This document shows positions 46,513 to 56,260 of a stretch of 64,000 bases of DNA, piece after piece. Numbering within the stretch: position 1 is the stretch's first letter; each line of letters starts with the position of its first letter. A model generated the notes under the pieces. It saw only the letters and a program-made list of their open reading frames with translations. It was not told the origin of the DNA and did no database searches. This stretch comes from Streptomyces sp. FIT100. GTDB taxonomy: Bacteria; Actinomycetota; Actinomycetes; Streptomycetales; Streptomycetaceae. The stretch is from positions 1 through 64,000 of the forward strand of contig NZ_CP075715.1 in assembly GCF_024584805.1 (NCBI RefSeq), written 5' to 3'. A program made the translations under genes and the position numbers.

Positions 46513-46529
46513 TCTGACACACAGTCAGA
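46513..46529. promoter_or_regulatory. Palindrome TCTGAC-N5-GTCAGA in the divergent promoter
   Basis: A perfect 6-bp inverted repeat around ACACA in an AT-rich patch between the EchA19-like and FadD19-like genes. It is a typical TetR-family operator shape and could serve a second regulator. Confidence 0.5.
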
Positions 46530-46625
46530 TTTCTTGTGCGGGACCCCTTCCCAGTTGTACGCGGCGGCGCTCTAATGACCGCTCCGAGGCGTTGTGCCGT
46601 GCGTGCCGGACCGGGGTCAGGAGGA

Positions 46626-48254
46626 ATGGTGGAGTACAACCTTGCCGACCTGTTCGAGTCGGTCGTGGACGTGGTCCCGGACCGCGAGGCACTGGCGTAC
46701 GCGGACCATCCCGGTACGGGGGCGGAGCGCCGGCTCACGTACGCGGAGCTGGACGCCGCCGCGAACCGGATCGCGCACCATCTCGTCGCCGCCGGGCTGG
46801 AACCGGGCGAGCACCTCGGGCTGCACCTGTACAACGGTGTCGAGTACCTGCAGACGGTCCTCGCCTGTGTGAAGGCGCGGCTCGTGCCCGTCAACGTCAA
46901 CTACCGCTATGTGGCGGACGAGCTGGTCTACCTCTACCGCGACGCGGACCTCGCCGCCCTCGTCTTCGACGCCGAGTTCACGGAGCGGGTCGCGGCCGCG
47001 CTGCCGCGGACGGAGAAGCTGCGGCATCTCGTCCGGGTGGGGACGCCGCCCGAGGGGGCGCCGGCGCTCGACGGCTGCACGGCGTTCGCGGACGCGGAGG
47101 CGGCCGGCTCGCCGGAGCGCGGTTTCGCGCCGCGCTCCGCGGACGACCAGTTCATCATCTACACGGGCGGCACGACCGGTATGCCCAAGGGTGTGATGTG
47201 GCGGCAGGAGGACCTCTTCTTCGCGGCGCTCGGCGGGGGCGCGCCGACCGGGGAGGCGGTGAAGCGGCCCGAGGAGCTCGCCGAGCGGGTGGCGGCGGGC
47301 GGTGACGGCATCACGTTCTTCCCCACTCCCCCGCTGATGCACGGCACGTCGACGCTGACGGCGTTCATCGGCTTCAACTTCGGCCAGCGGGTGGTGCTGC
47401 ACCGCAAGTACGTGCCGGAGGAGGTGCTGCGGACCATCGAACGGGAGCGGGTGACGTCGGTCTCGCTGGTCGGCGATGCGATGCTGCGGCCGCTGATCGA
47501 CGCGCTGAACGGGCCGCTGAAGGGCACGGACCTGTCGTCGCTGTTCAGTGTGTCCTCGTCCGGCGCGATCATGTCCGAGACCGTGCGCAACCAGTTCAGG
47601 GCGCTCGCGCCGAACGTGATGCTGCTCGACAACTTCGGTTCGTCGGAGTCCGGTTTCAACGGTACGGCGACGGACGACTCGGGCCAGGACAGGGGCTTCA
47701 GGCTGCGCGTCAACGCCCGTACGCAGGTGGTCGACCCGGTCAGCTGCGAGCCGGTCGGCGTCGGCGAGCCGGGGCGCATCGCCCAGCATGGCCATGTGCC
47801 GCTCGGCTACTACAACGATCCGCGCAAGACGGCCGAGACCTTCTTCACGAAGGGCGAGGAGCGGTGGGTGCTGCTCGGCGACATGGCGACGGTCGACGAG
47901 GAGGGCATCGTCACCGTGCTCGGGCGCGGCTCGCAGTGCATCAACACGGGCGGCGAGAAAGTCTACCCGGAGGAGGTCGAGCAGGCGCTCAAGGCCCATC
48001 CGGACGTGTATGACGCGCTGGTGGCGGGCGTGCCCGACGAGACATGGGGCAACCATGTGGCCGCGGTCGTACAGCTGCGGGAGGGGGCGGCGCCGCTGGA
48101 CCTGGAGCGTGTGCAGGCGCACTGCCGCACCCGGCTCGCCGGCTACAAGATCCCGCGCCAGCTCGTGATCGCACCGGCGATCCAGCGCTCGCCGAGCGGC
48201 AAGGCGGACTACCGGTGGGCGCGGGCGGTGGCGACGGAGGCGGACGCTCGGTAG
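46626..48254 (+). CDS. FadD19-like acyl-CoA synthetase
   Basis: A 542-residue AMP-forming ligase. ATP-binding motif YTGGTTGMPKGVMWR (~179-193), DNFGSSESGF region (~335), hinge/ribose motif VLLGDMATVDEEG, and the C-terminal catalytic Lys in RSPSGKADYRWA. The N-terminus (NLADLFESVVDVVPDREAL), INTGGEKVYPEEVEQALKAHPDV and the end sequence closely resemble mycobacterial FadD19, which activates C24-branched sterol side chains. It is divergent from the EchA19-like gene, as in M. tuberculosis. AGGAGG lies only one base before ATG 46626, so GTG 46629 may be the true start. Confidence 0.85.
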   Translation: MVEYNLADLFESVVDVVPDREALAYADHPGTGAERRLTYAELDAAANRIAHHLVAAGLEPGEHLGLHLYNGVEYLQTVLACVKARLVPVNVNYRYVADELVYLYRDADLAALVFDAEFTERVAAALPRTEKLRHLVRVGTPPEGAPALDGCTAFADAEAAGSPERGFAPRSADDQFIIYTGGTTGMPKGVMWRQEDLFFAALGGGAPTGEAVKRPEELAERVAAGGDGITFFPTPPLMHGTSTLTAFIGFNFGQRVVLHRKYVPEEVLRTIERERVTSVSLVGDAMLRPLIDALNGPLKGTDLSSLFSVSSSGAIMSETVRNQFRALAPNVMLLDNFGSSESGFNGTATDDSGQDRGFRLRVNARTQVVDPVSCEPVGVGEPGRIAQHGHVPLGYYNDPRKTAETFFTKGEERWVLLGDMATVDEEGIVTVLGRGSQCINTGGEKVYPEEVEQALKAHPDVYDALVAGVPDETWGNHVAAVVQLREGAAPLDLERVQAHCRTRLAGYKIPRQLVIAPAIQRSPSGKADYRWARAVATEADAR

Positions 48255-48399
48255 AGCGTTCCCCCGAGGGCGACGGGGTCGGGCGCCGGCGGCTGGGTCC
48301 TGCGTCACAACGGCCTCATATGTCACATGGGTTGAGCAGGACGGTGCGGACCTACGTATTCCCCGGCGGGCAGCAGCCAGCCACCTCCGGAGGATCCCC

Positions 48400-49635
48400 A
48401 TGGCCGAAGCCGGCAGCAATGTCACCGAGCTCTTCCGCGCGTCCACGGCGCACAGTCCCTCGTACGCCTCGCTGAGCCGGGTGGCAGGGGACGCACGGTC
48501 CATCGTCGACTTCTGCATCCCGTGCAATCCGTACTTCCCGACGCCCGAGATGTTCGAGGCGCTGGGCGAACGGTTGCGGGAGATCCTCACCTACTACCCG
48601 AGCAGCGCGGACACGATCACGGCCGAGCTGTGCGCGGTCCTCGGGCTCAATCCGGGGACCGTCGCGATGGGCAACGGCTCGACCGAGCTCATCACCTGGA
48701 TCGACCACCTGCTGGTGCGGGGATCGCTGGCCGTTCCAGTACCGACGTTCGGGCGGTGGACCGACCAACCGATGGAGACGGGCAAGCGGGTCGACATGTT
48801 CCCGCTGCCGGAGTCCCACGGCTTCGCTCTCGACCCCGCCTCCTTCGTGGAGTTCGTCCGCGCACGGGGGTCGCGGACGGCGGTCATCTGCAACCCGAAC
48901 AACCCGGACGGCGGCCTGCTGCCGCGCCACGGGGTGCTCGCGCTCCTGGACCAGCTGCAGGACCTGGACCTGGTCGTCGTGGACGAGTCCTTCCTGGAGT
49001 TCGCCGACGCGGAGGCCGACTCCAGCGTCGTCGCGGACGCCGTCCTGCGCCCGAACACGATCGTGCTGCGCAGCCTCGGCAAGAACTTCGGGCTGCACGG
49101 CGTGCGCTTCGGCTATCTCGTGGCCAATCCGGGGCTCGCGGGGAAGGTGCGGGCGGCGCTGCCGAAGTGGAACCTCAACTCCTTCGCGGAGACGGTGGTG
49201 TTCATGCTCAAGGAGCACCGGCTGGAGTACGCGCACAGCCTGCGCCTTGTGCAGCGCGACCGGCAGGAGATGCTCTGGCACCTGGGCCGGCTGCCGGGGC
49301 TGACGGTCTACCCCTCGCAGGGGAACTTCGTGTACGTGCGGCTGCCGGAGGGGGTCGACGGGGCGGCGCTGCGCGACCGGCTCCTGGAGGAGCACGGGGT
49401 GCTGGTCCGCGAGTGCGGGAACAAGATCGGCAGCTCCAGCCGGTATCTGCGGCTGGTGGTGCGGCCGCAGGTGGATGTGCAGCGGCTGGTGGCGGGGCTG
49501 GAGCGGACGCTGTACGCGGCGGCGCCGGGCATCGCCCCCGTCCCGGTGCCGCAGGGGCCCGGCCCCATGCCGGCCCATGTGCTGCCGTACGCCTCGGGGA
49601 CGGCGGCGGTGGACCGGCTGGTGCGGAGAGCGTAG
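48400..49635 (+). CDS. HisC/CobD-like PLP-dependent aminotransferase (class I/II)
   Basis: A 411-residue fold-type I PLP enzyme. Family features are the GNGSTELI phosphate-binding start, NPNNPDG (~167-173), VVVDESFLEF with the pyridine-N Asp, and the Schiff-base Lys in RSLGKNFGLHGVRFGY (~228). It resembles histidinol-phosphate or threonine-phosphate aminotransferases but is not linked to a his cluster. The ATG has GGAGGA upstream. ATGTCACAT (48320-48328) lies 72 bp upstream. Confidence 0.85.
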   Translation: MAEAGSNVTELFRASTAHSPSYASLSRVAGDARSIVDFCIPCNPYFPTPEMFEALGERLREILTYYPSSADTITAELCAVLGLNPGTVAMGNGSTELITWIDHLLVRGSLAVPVPTFGRWTDQPMETGKRVDMFPLPESHGFALDPASFVEFVRARGSRTAVICNPNNPDGGLLPRHGVLALLDQLQDLDLVVVDESFLEFADAEADSSVVADAVLRPNTIVLRSLGKNFGLHGVRFGYLVANPGLAGKVRAALPKWNLNSFAETVVFMLKEHRLEYAHSLRLVQRDRQEMLWHLGRLPGLTVYPSQGNFVYVRLPEGVDGAALRDRLLEEHGVLVRECGNKIGSSSRYLRLVVRPQVDVQRLVAGLERTLYAAAPGIAPVPVPQGPGPMPAHVLPYASGTAAVDRLVRRA

Positions 49636-50069
49636 GGACGGCCCGCCGTCTCGTGGCGAGTTGCGTCGGCGCCACCCGCCCCCAGGTGCGCGTGGTTCGC
49701 GCGCGGTGCGCCGGTGGGAACGGGCGCCCGGCCCGCGCCTGGAAGCGCGCTCGGCCCGGGTGGGGAACCGCCCGCGCGGGCGGCACCCCCGCGCCGATCA
49801 CCCGAGCGAACTCGCGGCGCGGACTCCGAGGGGCCGGGACCGTACCGCCGCTCGGCGGCCGCCCGCGCAACCGCACAGACGCGCCCGGCACGGGCGCCCG
49901 CGCGGGCAGCCGGCCGGGCCTCCGGGTGTTCGCGTGGCGGTCTTGTGCCACGGCGGGTATCCGCCTGCCTGATCCCTGGTGCGGCGTCAACTCCTGGCTG
50001 TGAATGGGGCATCGGCAGCGCCGGCGGCGGCGCCCCGTTCACCGCGCACTGGAGGAGTTGGTACAGCGG
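49636..50069. other. Intergenic region, extremely GC-rich
   Basis: About 430 bases before the subtilisin gene. Open frames on both strands are low-complexity Arg/Ala/Pro strings. No gene, hairpin or operator stands out. GGAGGAG (50051-50057) is the nearest SD-like sequence to the protease start. Confidence 0.5.
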
Positions 50070-53000
50070 ATGAGATCCAGATCGAGAACCGCGGCCGTCG
50101 TGGCAGCCACCACGGTGGCGCTGCTGGCCACCGGGCTGCCCGCGGCGGCCGCGCCGGACCCCGGGCCCGCGGCCGCGCGTCCTGCGGCGCCGACGGGCGC
50201 CGTGCCCGCGCAGCACACCGTCACGCTGGTCAGCGGCGACCGGGTCGCCTTGACCGGCAGCGGGGACGACCTCCAGGTGAGCGGGGTCACCCCGGGCAGG
50301 GGCCGCGAGCACATCGCGTTCACCCGGGCCCGGGCGGGCGGCCACGAGTACGTCATCCCGGTCGACGCCACCCAGGCCCTGGCCGACGGCCGGGTGGACC
50401 GGCAGCTGTTCGACGTCACGGTGCTCGCCTCGCAGGGGTACGACGACGCCGCGCGCGCCGACATCCCGCTGATCACCACGGCGCAGGCCGGATCCGCGCT
50501 GCGCGGCTCGGCGCAGCGGGAGACGTACCCGGCGCTCGGCCTGACGGCCCGTTCGGTGCGCAAGTCCGAGGCGGCGGCTGCCTGGCAGGGCTTCCTCGCC
50601 CGCAAGGCGACCCGCGGTGCCGAGCCCGGCAGGCTGTGGCTGGACGCCAGGGTCGAGGCGAGCCTGGACCGCTCCGTCGCCCTGACCGGCGCACCGGCGG
50701 CCTGGCGCGACGGCCTCGACGGCAAGGGGGTGAAGGTCGCGGTGCTCGACACCGGCTACGACCCGGCCCACCCCGATCTGAAGGGCAAGGTCACCGCCGA
50801 GAAGAACTTCACCTGGGACGAGAGCACCACCGACCTCAACGGCCACGGCACGCACGTCGCCTCCACCGTCGCCGGCAGCGGCGCCGCGTCCAAGGGCCGG
50901 TACAAGGGTGTGGCACCCGGTGCGGAGCTGCTGATCGGCAAGGTACTCGACGCGGGCGGCTCCGGCACGTTCAGCGGGATCCTGGAAGGCATGGAGTGGG
51001 CGTCGGCCCAGGGCGCCGACATCGTCTCCATGAGCCTCGGCTCCAGCCTGCCGAGCGACGGCAGCGATCCGCTCTCGCAGGCGGTGGAGACCCTGTCCGC
51101 CGACGGCGGCCCGCTGTTCGTCGTCGCCGCCGGCAACGACGGCGCGCCGCGCACCATCGGCTCACCCGCCGCCGCGCCGAGCGCGCTGACGGTCGGCTCT
51201 GTCACCAAGGACGGCGCGATGTCGTCGTTCTCCTCGCGCGGCCCGGCGCTGGCCGACGGCGGGGTCAAGCCCGAGATCACCGCGCCCGGCAGTGCCATCA
51301 CCGCCGCCCGTGCCGCGGGCACCCTCGACTCCGCCGCGGACAGCGCGTTCTACGCGACCATCAGCGGCACCTCCATGGCGACCCCGCACGTGTCGGGTGC
51401 GGCGGCGATCCTCAAGCAGCGGCACCCCGACTGGGACGCGCGGCAGCTCAAGGCGGCGCTGGTCGCCTCCGCCGACCCGGTCGACGGCGCCGGCGTGTAC
51501 GACCAGGGCGCGGGCAGCGTGGACGTGCCCGGTGCGCTGGCCGCCCGTGTCACCGCCTCGCCCGCCGCGGTCTCCGCGAAGCTGGCATGGCCGTACACCG
51601 GTACGCCGACCCGTACCGTCACCTACCGCAACGGCGGCGCCGAGGACGTGCGGCTGAGCCTCTCGCTCGACGGCAGGGCCCCGGTCTCGCTCGCCGCGCG
51701 GCAGCTGACCGTCCCCGCGGGCGGCACCGCAGAGGCGACCGTGCGGATCGACACGGACCGGGCGTCCGCCGGTGCGCACAGCGCCTGGATCACCGCGCGC
51801 GGCAGCGACGGCCGCACGGTGCGCACCCCCGTCGGCGTCGACGCGGAGGGTCCGAGCGCCACGCTCACCCTCGAACCGGCCGCCCGGCGGCCCGGTGTCG
51901 AGGCGGCGTACACCAACCTGGTGGTGCAGAACGAGAAGACCGGTGAGGCGCAGCTCGTCGGCCTCACCACCGGCCCCGCGGAACTGCGGCTTCCGCTCGG
52001 CGACTACCGGGTCTTCGGCGGCGTGTGGGAGTACGTCGCCCACGGCGAGGCGAGCGTGCCCGAGACGTCCGTCGCCCTCGCCCGGCGGGTCTCCCTCACC
52101 GGCGACCGCACCCTGACGACCGACCTGTCGGGCGCGAAGCCGGTCACGATGGGCGTGGACGACCCGGACATGCGGCTCAACGAGCGCGGTTCGGCGACCG
52201 GCATCGTCTCCTCGACCGGTGCGGGTGAGCCGACCGGGCTTGCCGCGCCGCTCTACAACGGCGCGTACCGGTCGTACGCGGTCGGCAGCGGCCGGATCCC
52301 CGGGCTGACGTACTTCTCCGCGGGCTCCTGGGAGCAGCCCTACGTGCTCGCCACGACCGTCGGCGGCGAGGGCGGCCCGGTGGACGTGCCGGTGCGGCTG
52401 GTGTCCTGGCAGCGGCTGGAGTGGGACCTGGAGAAGCAGGTCGTCGACGCGGGCAGCGGCGAGGACCTGTCCGGTCTGGAGCTGAAGGACCGGATCGTGC
52501 TCTTCCAGACGGGCTGGCCCGTTCCCTGGGACGAGCAGGACCGGCGCTACGCGGCGATCAAGGCGCAGCAGCCGGCGGCGATCCTGATGTCGGGGTACGC
52601 GTCGTTCGACGTGGCCGACCCGCCGCTGGGCATCGACGCCCACGGGGTGGCACTGCTGCGCGAGCGGCTCGCCAAGGGCGGGGTGACGCTGCGCATCAAG
52701 GGCCAACGCAACGGCGAGCGCACGTACTTCACCTTCCACACGCACGAGGACGGGCTGCCGGCCGGTGCGCACTGGCAGGACCGGCGGCGCGAGCTGGCGC
52801 GGGTGGAGCACAGCTTCCGCACGACCGGCTACCCGAACGACCCGAAGGGCGTCTACGGCTGGGTGACGCACCGGGGCCTGCGACTGGCCCAGCAGTCGAC
52901 GCTGTTCAAGGCGCCGCACCGGATGACGGCGTACTACACGCCGGACGTGCCGTGGACGACGGCCACGTTCGAGTACCTCATCGACGCCGACGGGCCGCTC

Positions 53001-53792
53001 GGGGTGCAGTACTCGAACCCGACGGTCCACCGCAAGGGCCGCACGGTGAGCGACAACTGGCTCACGGGCCCGTTCAATCCGTCCCTCTCGGTGACCGGTC
53101 CCGACGGGCGGGCGCAGGCGACCCGCGACGGGGACAAGCTGCGCCTCGCGCTGCCGATGTTCTCGGACGCGGCGGGGCACCGGTCCGATCCGGCCCGTGA
53201 CCTGGAGTCGGGGGAGACGGTGCTGCGGGACGGCTCGGGCACGGTGCTGGACCGCAACGACCAGCCCGGCCAGGGCGTCTTCGATGTGCCGGGGCGCGGT
53301 CAGTGGTACGAGCTGACGTCGTCGGCGCACCGGGACAACGCGGAGTGGTCGCTGGGCACGAAGGTCACGGACGTCTGGCGGTTCCGCTCGGAGCACACGT
53401 CGAGGGAGCGACCGCTGGCGCTGCTGGACACGCGGTACGACATGGCCGGTCTGGACGGTGACAACTCGGTGCCGGAGGACCGGGCGTTCACCTTCGGACT
53501 CGGTTTCGGCCGGCAGAGCGGCGCCGGGGGCCGCGCGGACGTGGACCGGGTCTCGGTCCAGTACTCCACGGACGACGGCGCCAGCTGGCTGCCGGCGGAT
53601 GTCCGCGGGCGGCACGGAGCCCGGCAGGTGACGGTGCCGGCGCTGAAGTCCGGCTGGGTCTCGCTCCGCGTGACGGGCGAGGAGCACGGCGGTGCTTCGC
53701 TGACCGAGACGGTCACCCGGGCCTACCGGGTCGGCTGCCCCGAGTACTGGTGCGCGTTCGCACCGGGCTGGCCGCACTGGCCGGCCGGCTGA
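50070..53792 (+). CDS. Secreted subtilisin-like serine protease (S8), large
   Basis: A 1240-residue secreted protease. The signal peptide is RTAAVVAATTVALLATGLPAAAA. A propeptide region covers ~35-205. The catalytic triad is clear: Asp in VAVLDTGYD (~227), His in NGHGTHVAS (~260) and Ser in SGTSMATPHVSGAA (~434). The ~750-residue C-terminal part holds β-sandwich/Fn3-like modules (RTVTYRNGGAEDVRLSLSLDG) and no obvious membrane anchor. The architecture is common in Streptomyces extracellular proteases. The SD GGAGGAG is 12 bases from the ATG, which is rather far. Confidence 0.92.
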   Translation: MRSRSRTAAVVAATTVALLATGLPAAAAPDPGPAAARPAAPTGAVPAQHTVTLVSGDRVALTGSGDDLQVSGVTPGRGREHIAFTRARAGGHEYVIPVDATQALADGRVDRQLFDVTVLASQGYDDAARADIPLITTAQAGSALRGSAQRETYPALGLTARSVRKSEAAAAWQGFLARKATRGAEPGRLWLDARVEASLDRSVALTGAPAAWRDGLDGKGVKVAVLDTGYDPAHPDLKGKVTAEKNFTWDESTTDLNGHGTHVASTVAGSGAASKGRYKGVAPGAELLIGKVLDAGGSGTFSGILEGMEWASAQGADIVSMSLGSSLPSDGSDPLSQAVETLSADGGPLFVVAAGNDGAPRTIGSPAAAPSALTVGSVTKDGAMSSFSSRGPALADGGVKPEITAPGSAITAARAAGTLDSAADSAFYATISGTSMATPHVSGAAAILKQRHPDWDARQLKAALVASADPVDGAGVYDQGAGSVDVPGALAARVTASPAAVSAKLAWPYTGTPTRTVTYRNGGAEDVRLSLSLDGRAPVSLAARQLTVPAGGTAEATVRIDTDRASAGAHSAWITARGSDGRTVRTPVGVDAEGPSATLTLEPAARRPGVEAAYTNLVVQNEKTGEAQLVGLTTGPAELRLPLGDYRVFGGVWEYVAHGEASVPETSVALARRVSLTGDRTLTTDLSGAKPVTMGVDDPDMRLNERGSATGIVSSTGAGEPTGLAAPLYNGAYRSYAVGSGRIPGLTYFSAGSWEQPYVLATTVGGEGGPVDVPVRLVSWQRLEWDLEKQVVDAGSGEDLSGLELKDRIVLFQTGWPVPWDEQDRRYAAIKAQQPAAILMSGYASFDVADPPLGIDAHGVALLRERLAKGGVTLRIKGQRNGERTYFTFHTHEDGLPAGAHWQDRRRELARVEHSFRTTGYPNDPKGVYGWVTHRGLRLAQQSTLFKAPHRMTAYYTPDVPWTTATFEYLIDADGPLGVQYSNPTVHRKGRTVSDNWLTGPFNPSLSVTGPDGRAQATRDGDKLRLALPMFSDAAGHRSDPARDLESGETVLRDGSGTVLDRNDQPGQGVFDVPGRGQWYELTSSAHRDNAEWSLGTKVTDVWRFRSEHTSRERPLALLDTRYDMAGLDGDNSVPEDRAFTFGLGFGRQSGAGGRADVDRVSVQYSTDDGASWLPADVRGRHGARQVTVPALKSGWVSLRVTGEEHGGASLTETVTRAYRVGCPEYWCAFAPGWPHWPAG

Positions 53793-53809
53793 CCGCGCTC
53801 CTGATGGGT

Positions 53810-53844
53810 GACGCTGCGGGTCTGGTGCACGGGCCCGCAGCGTC
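53810..53844. terminator. Terminator after the subtilisin gene
   Basis: GACGCTGCGGG (53810-53820) pairs perfectly with CCCGCAGCGTC (53834-53844) around a 13-nt loop, 18 bp after the stop codon and between convergent units. Confidence 0.8.
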
Positions 53845-53886
53845 CGGCGGTCACGGCGTGCCCGCCCCCGGGTGGGGCGCGGACGG

Positions 53887-54390
53887 TCAGGTCCAGGGGT
53901 TACCGGGCGGCCGGGCCGTGATGGTCTTGGGTCGCTGGTACTCGTGCAGGGCCAGGGTGCTCAGATCGGTGCCGGTGCCGGACGCTCCCCTGCCCCCGTG
54001 CGGGAGCTCCGCGCTCTGTACGAGATGGCAGTTGAGCCACACCTCCCCCGCGTCGATGCCGTCCGCCAGGCCGAGCCCGGCGCCCAGGTCACGGGTCCAG
54101 ACGCTGGCCGCCAGGGCTTGCCGCACGCTGTTGGCGAGGGCGAGCGCCGCGTGCGAGTCGTCCGCCTGCTGGACGGTGAGCAGCGGGCCGAAGACCTCCT
54201 CGACCACGGCGGGATCGTCCTCGAGGAGGTCGGCGAGCAGCCGGGCCGGGCGCCAGTGGCCCTCGTTCTCGCCGGGACTGGGGGCGATGCCGGCGGTGAA
54301 GCTCCGCTTGGCGGCGGACGCGGCGAGGAGCCGGTCGTAACGGGCCAGCTGGGCGACGTTGTTGAGCGGGCCGCAGCAGGTTCTGCGCGC
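53887..54390 (-). pseudogene. N-terminally truncated aldehyde dehydrogenase
   Basis: The minus-strand frame encodes only the last ~165 residues of an ALDH. It begins near GPLNNVAQLARYDRLL, continues through VVEEVFGPLLTVQ and ends with the oligomerisation tail. The catalytic Cys region and the whole NAD-binding domain are absent; the frame runs straight into the stop of the cupin gene upstream. No good start codon exists before 54207. It resembles γ-aminobutyraldehyde/betaine-aldehyde dehydrogenase ends. It is a deletion relic, probably cotranscribed with the cupin gene. Confidence 0.75.
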
Positions 54391-54402
54391 AGTGCGGGCA
54401 GG

Positions 54403-55152
54403 TCACCGTGGGGCCTCCAGAGTGCTCGCGGCCTTGCGCAGCCGGGCCGCCAGCCGCTCCCGCAGGCTCGTGGTGCCCGTGCCGCGCAGGCGCTGTGCAG
54501 TTTCGACGGAGTGCAGCGCCGTGGCGAGGGCGCGGTAGTCGGGGGCGTGCCGGGTGAGGGTGCCGAGGCGTGCGTCCCCGGCGGCCGCGGGCCCGCCGGC
54601 CGCGCGGCGCTCGGCCTCCCGGGCGGTGATCGCGTAGTCGTCGTGGTCGATGCCGTAGCCGGTGTTGGCGGCCAGGATCGTCAGCGGAGCCGTACCGCGG
54701 TTGGCGAAGGAGTGCGGCATCATCTCCGGGATGCGGATCATCGTCCCGGGGGTGAGGGGGATGTCGGCGACCTCGCCGCGGGCGGCGTCGTACAGTCCGC
54801 AGGCGGCGTGGCCGAGGCTGAGGACGAAGTGCTCGCCGCCGTGGGCGTGCGGGGTGAAGGCGCTGCGCGGGGCGACGAGGCCGAACTTGACGGTCGCGTT
54901 GGAGGGCCGCTCGGGCGAGGTGGCGGCGTCGCCGACGAGGTAGTGCGCGAACTGGCCGTCGTCGATGAAGCGGAGGAGGTCCCGGTCCGGGCCGAGCTCC
55001 CGGGCGCCGCCGCGGTCGGCGAGGAGGATGCCGCCGTCAGGGAGCGTACGGTACAGCTCGACGCCGTCCGGCAGGGTGGCCGCCAGCCGGCGCAGCCGCC
55101 GGAGCTCCCCCGCGGCCGCTGCGGGTATGCCGTCGCGCGGATTGCCGGACAT
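54403..55152 (-). CDS. Cupin-domain protein
   Basis: A 249-residue protein with one central cupin (~75-150: PRSAFTPHAHGGEHFVLSLGHAACGLYDAARGEVADIPLTPGTMIRIPEMMPHSFANRG) carrying His/Glu metal ligands (HAHGGEHF, PHSF). The N-terminal ~70 and C-terminal ~90 residues are helical and unassigned. The ATG has GGGGGAGGGG upstream. A truncated ALDH gene follows directly, which suggests a broken catabolic operon. Confidence 0.8.
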   Translation of the reverse strand: MSGNPRDGIPAAAAGELRRLRRLAATLPDGVELYRTLPDGGILLADRGGARELGPDRDLLRFIDDGQFAHYLVGDAATSPERPSNATVKFGLVAPRSAFTPHAHGGEHFVLSLGHAACGLYDAARGEVADIPLTPGTMIRIPEMMPHSFANRGTAPLTILAANTGYGIDHDDYAITAREAERRAAGGPAAAGDARLGTLTRHAPDYRALATALHSVETAQRLRGTGTTSLRERLAARLRKAASTLEAPR

Positions 55153-55308
55153 CGAGCCCCTCCCCCAGTGCCCCACGTGCCCCCGGCGCACACAGTGCCC
55201 CTTGTGCACGTCTCGTCCATGGGAGGGCGCTGATCGGCAACACGGTGAGGATGCTGCGCGAACTACCGGCCAACACACGTCGGTTGGCCGGAGGCCGTCC
55301 CCGGCAGA

Positions 55309-55335
55309 CCCCGGGCCGGAACCGGCAGCCCGGGG
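55309..55335 (-). terminator. Terminator of the tdh-kbl-lysR operon
   Basis: CCCCGGGC (55309-55316) pairs with GCCCGGGG (55328-55335), with inner CGG/CCG pairing. It lies 10 bp beyond the LysR stop codon. Confidence 0.7.
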
Positions 55336-55345
55336 CCCGGGGAGG

Positions 55346-56260
55346 TCAGTTGGTCGACAGGCCCGCGGCCGCCTGGGCCAGCGCCTCCAGCACCGGACGG
55401 AGCAGGGGGTGCGCCTCGGCACCGCGGCGGACCGCCGCGAAGACGCGGCGGGTCGCGGCCGGTCCGGCGACGGGGAGGACGACGGCGTCCTTGAGCTCCA
55501 TGCCGCGCAGGGCCGAGCGGGGCACGAGGGCGACGCCCGCGCCCGCCCCGGCGAGGGCGACGACGGCGCGGAAGTCGTCGGACGAGTGTGCGAGACGCGG
55601 TTCGAAGCCCGCCAGTTCGCAGGCCAGGAGCATGACGTCGTGGCAGGGGTTGCCCGGGTACTGGCCGATCCAGTCGTCGTCGGCGAGCTGGGCGAGCTCC
55701 ACTCGGGCGGCGCCCGCCAGCGGGTGCCCGCTGTGGAGGACCGCGTCGAAGGGCTCGGCGTAGAGGGGGACGCGCGCGAGTCGGCGGTCGTCCTCGCGCG
55801 GGGCGCCCCGGTACTCGACCGCGAGGGCCAGATCGGCATCGCCGTCGAGGACCATCGGCAGGCTCTCGTCGCCCTCGGCGTCCCGCACGCGTACCCGGAT
55901 GCCGGGGTGCTCGCCGGCGAGCCGGCCGATCGCGGGGGCGAGGACCTCGGCGATGCCGGTCGCGAAGGCGGTGACCGTGACCTCACCGGCCGCGCCGCCC
56001 GCGTACGCGGCGAGTTCGGCCTCGGCGCGCTCCAGCTGGGAGAGGACCGCGTTGGCGTGGGCCAGCAGGATCTCGCCTGCGGCGGTGAGGCGTACGCCGC
56101 GGCCGCTGCGGATCAGCAGGGTGTGGCCGGTCTCCTGCTCCAGCGCGGCGAGCTGCTGGGAGACGGCCGACGGGGTCAGATACAGCGCTGCGGCCGCGGC
56201 GGTCACCGTACGGTGGTCCGCCGCGGCGCGCAGTATGCGGAGCCTGCGGGGGTCGATCAC
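55346..56260 (-). CDS. LysR-family regulator of the threonine-degradation operon
   Basis: A 304-residue LTTR with N-terminal HTH ([45 protein letters not shown]) and a periplasmic-binding-like effector domain from ~90. GTG 56260 overlaps the kbl stop (GTGA), so it is the third gene of a tdh-kbl-lysR operon and not divergently placed as is common for LTTRs. Likely ligand threonine or a pathway intermediate (inference). Confidence 0.9.
   Translation of the reverse strand: MIDPRRLRILRAAADHRTVTAAAAALYLTPSAVSQQLAALEQETGHTLLIRSGRGVRLTAAGEILLAHANAVLSQLERAEAELAAYAGGAAGEVTVTAFATGIAEVLAPAIGRLAGEHPGIRVRVRDAEGDESLPMVLDGDADLALAVEYRGAPREDDRRLARVPLYAEPFDAVLHSGHPLAGAARVELAQLADDDWIGQYPGNPCHDVMLLACELAGFEPRLAHSSDDFRAVVALAGAGAGVALVPRSALRGMELKDAVVLPVAGPAATRRVFAAVRRGAEAHPLLRPVLEALAQAAAGLSTN

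Noticed and set aside
48320..48328. ATGTCACAT before the HisC-like gene as an ECF41 promoter
   Set aside because: TGTCACA is present but CGTC is not found 16 bp downstream, so it does not fit the ECF41 consensus.
51162..53777. 871-codon minus-strand frame opposite the subtilisin gene
   Set aside because: Shadow frame created by GC-biased third positions; the plus-strand protease has an intact catalytic triad.
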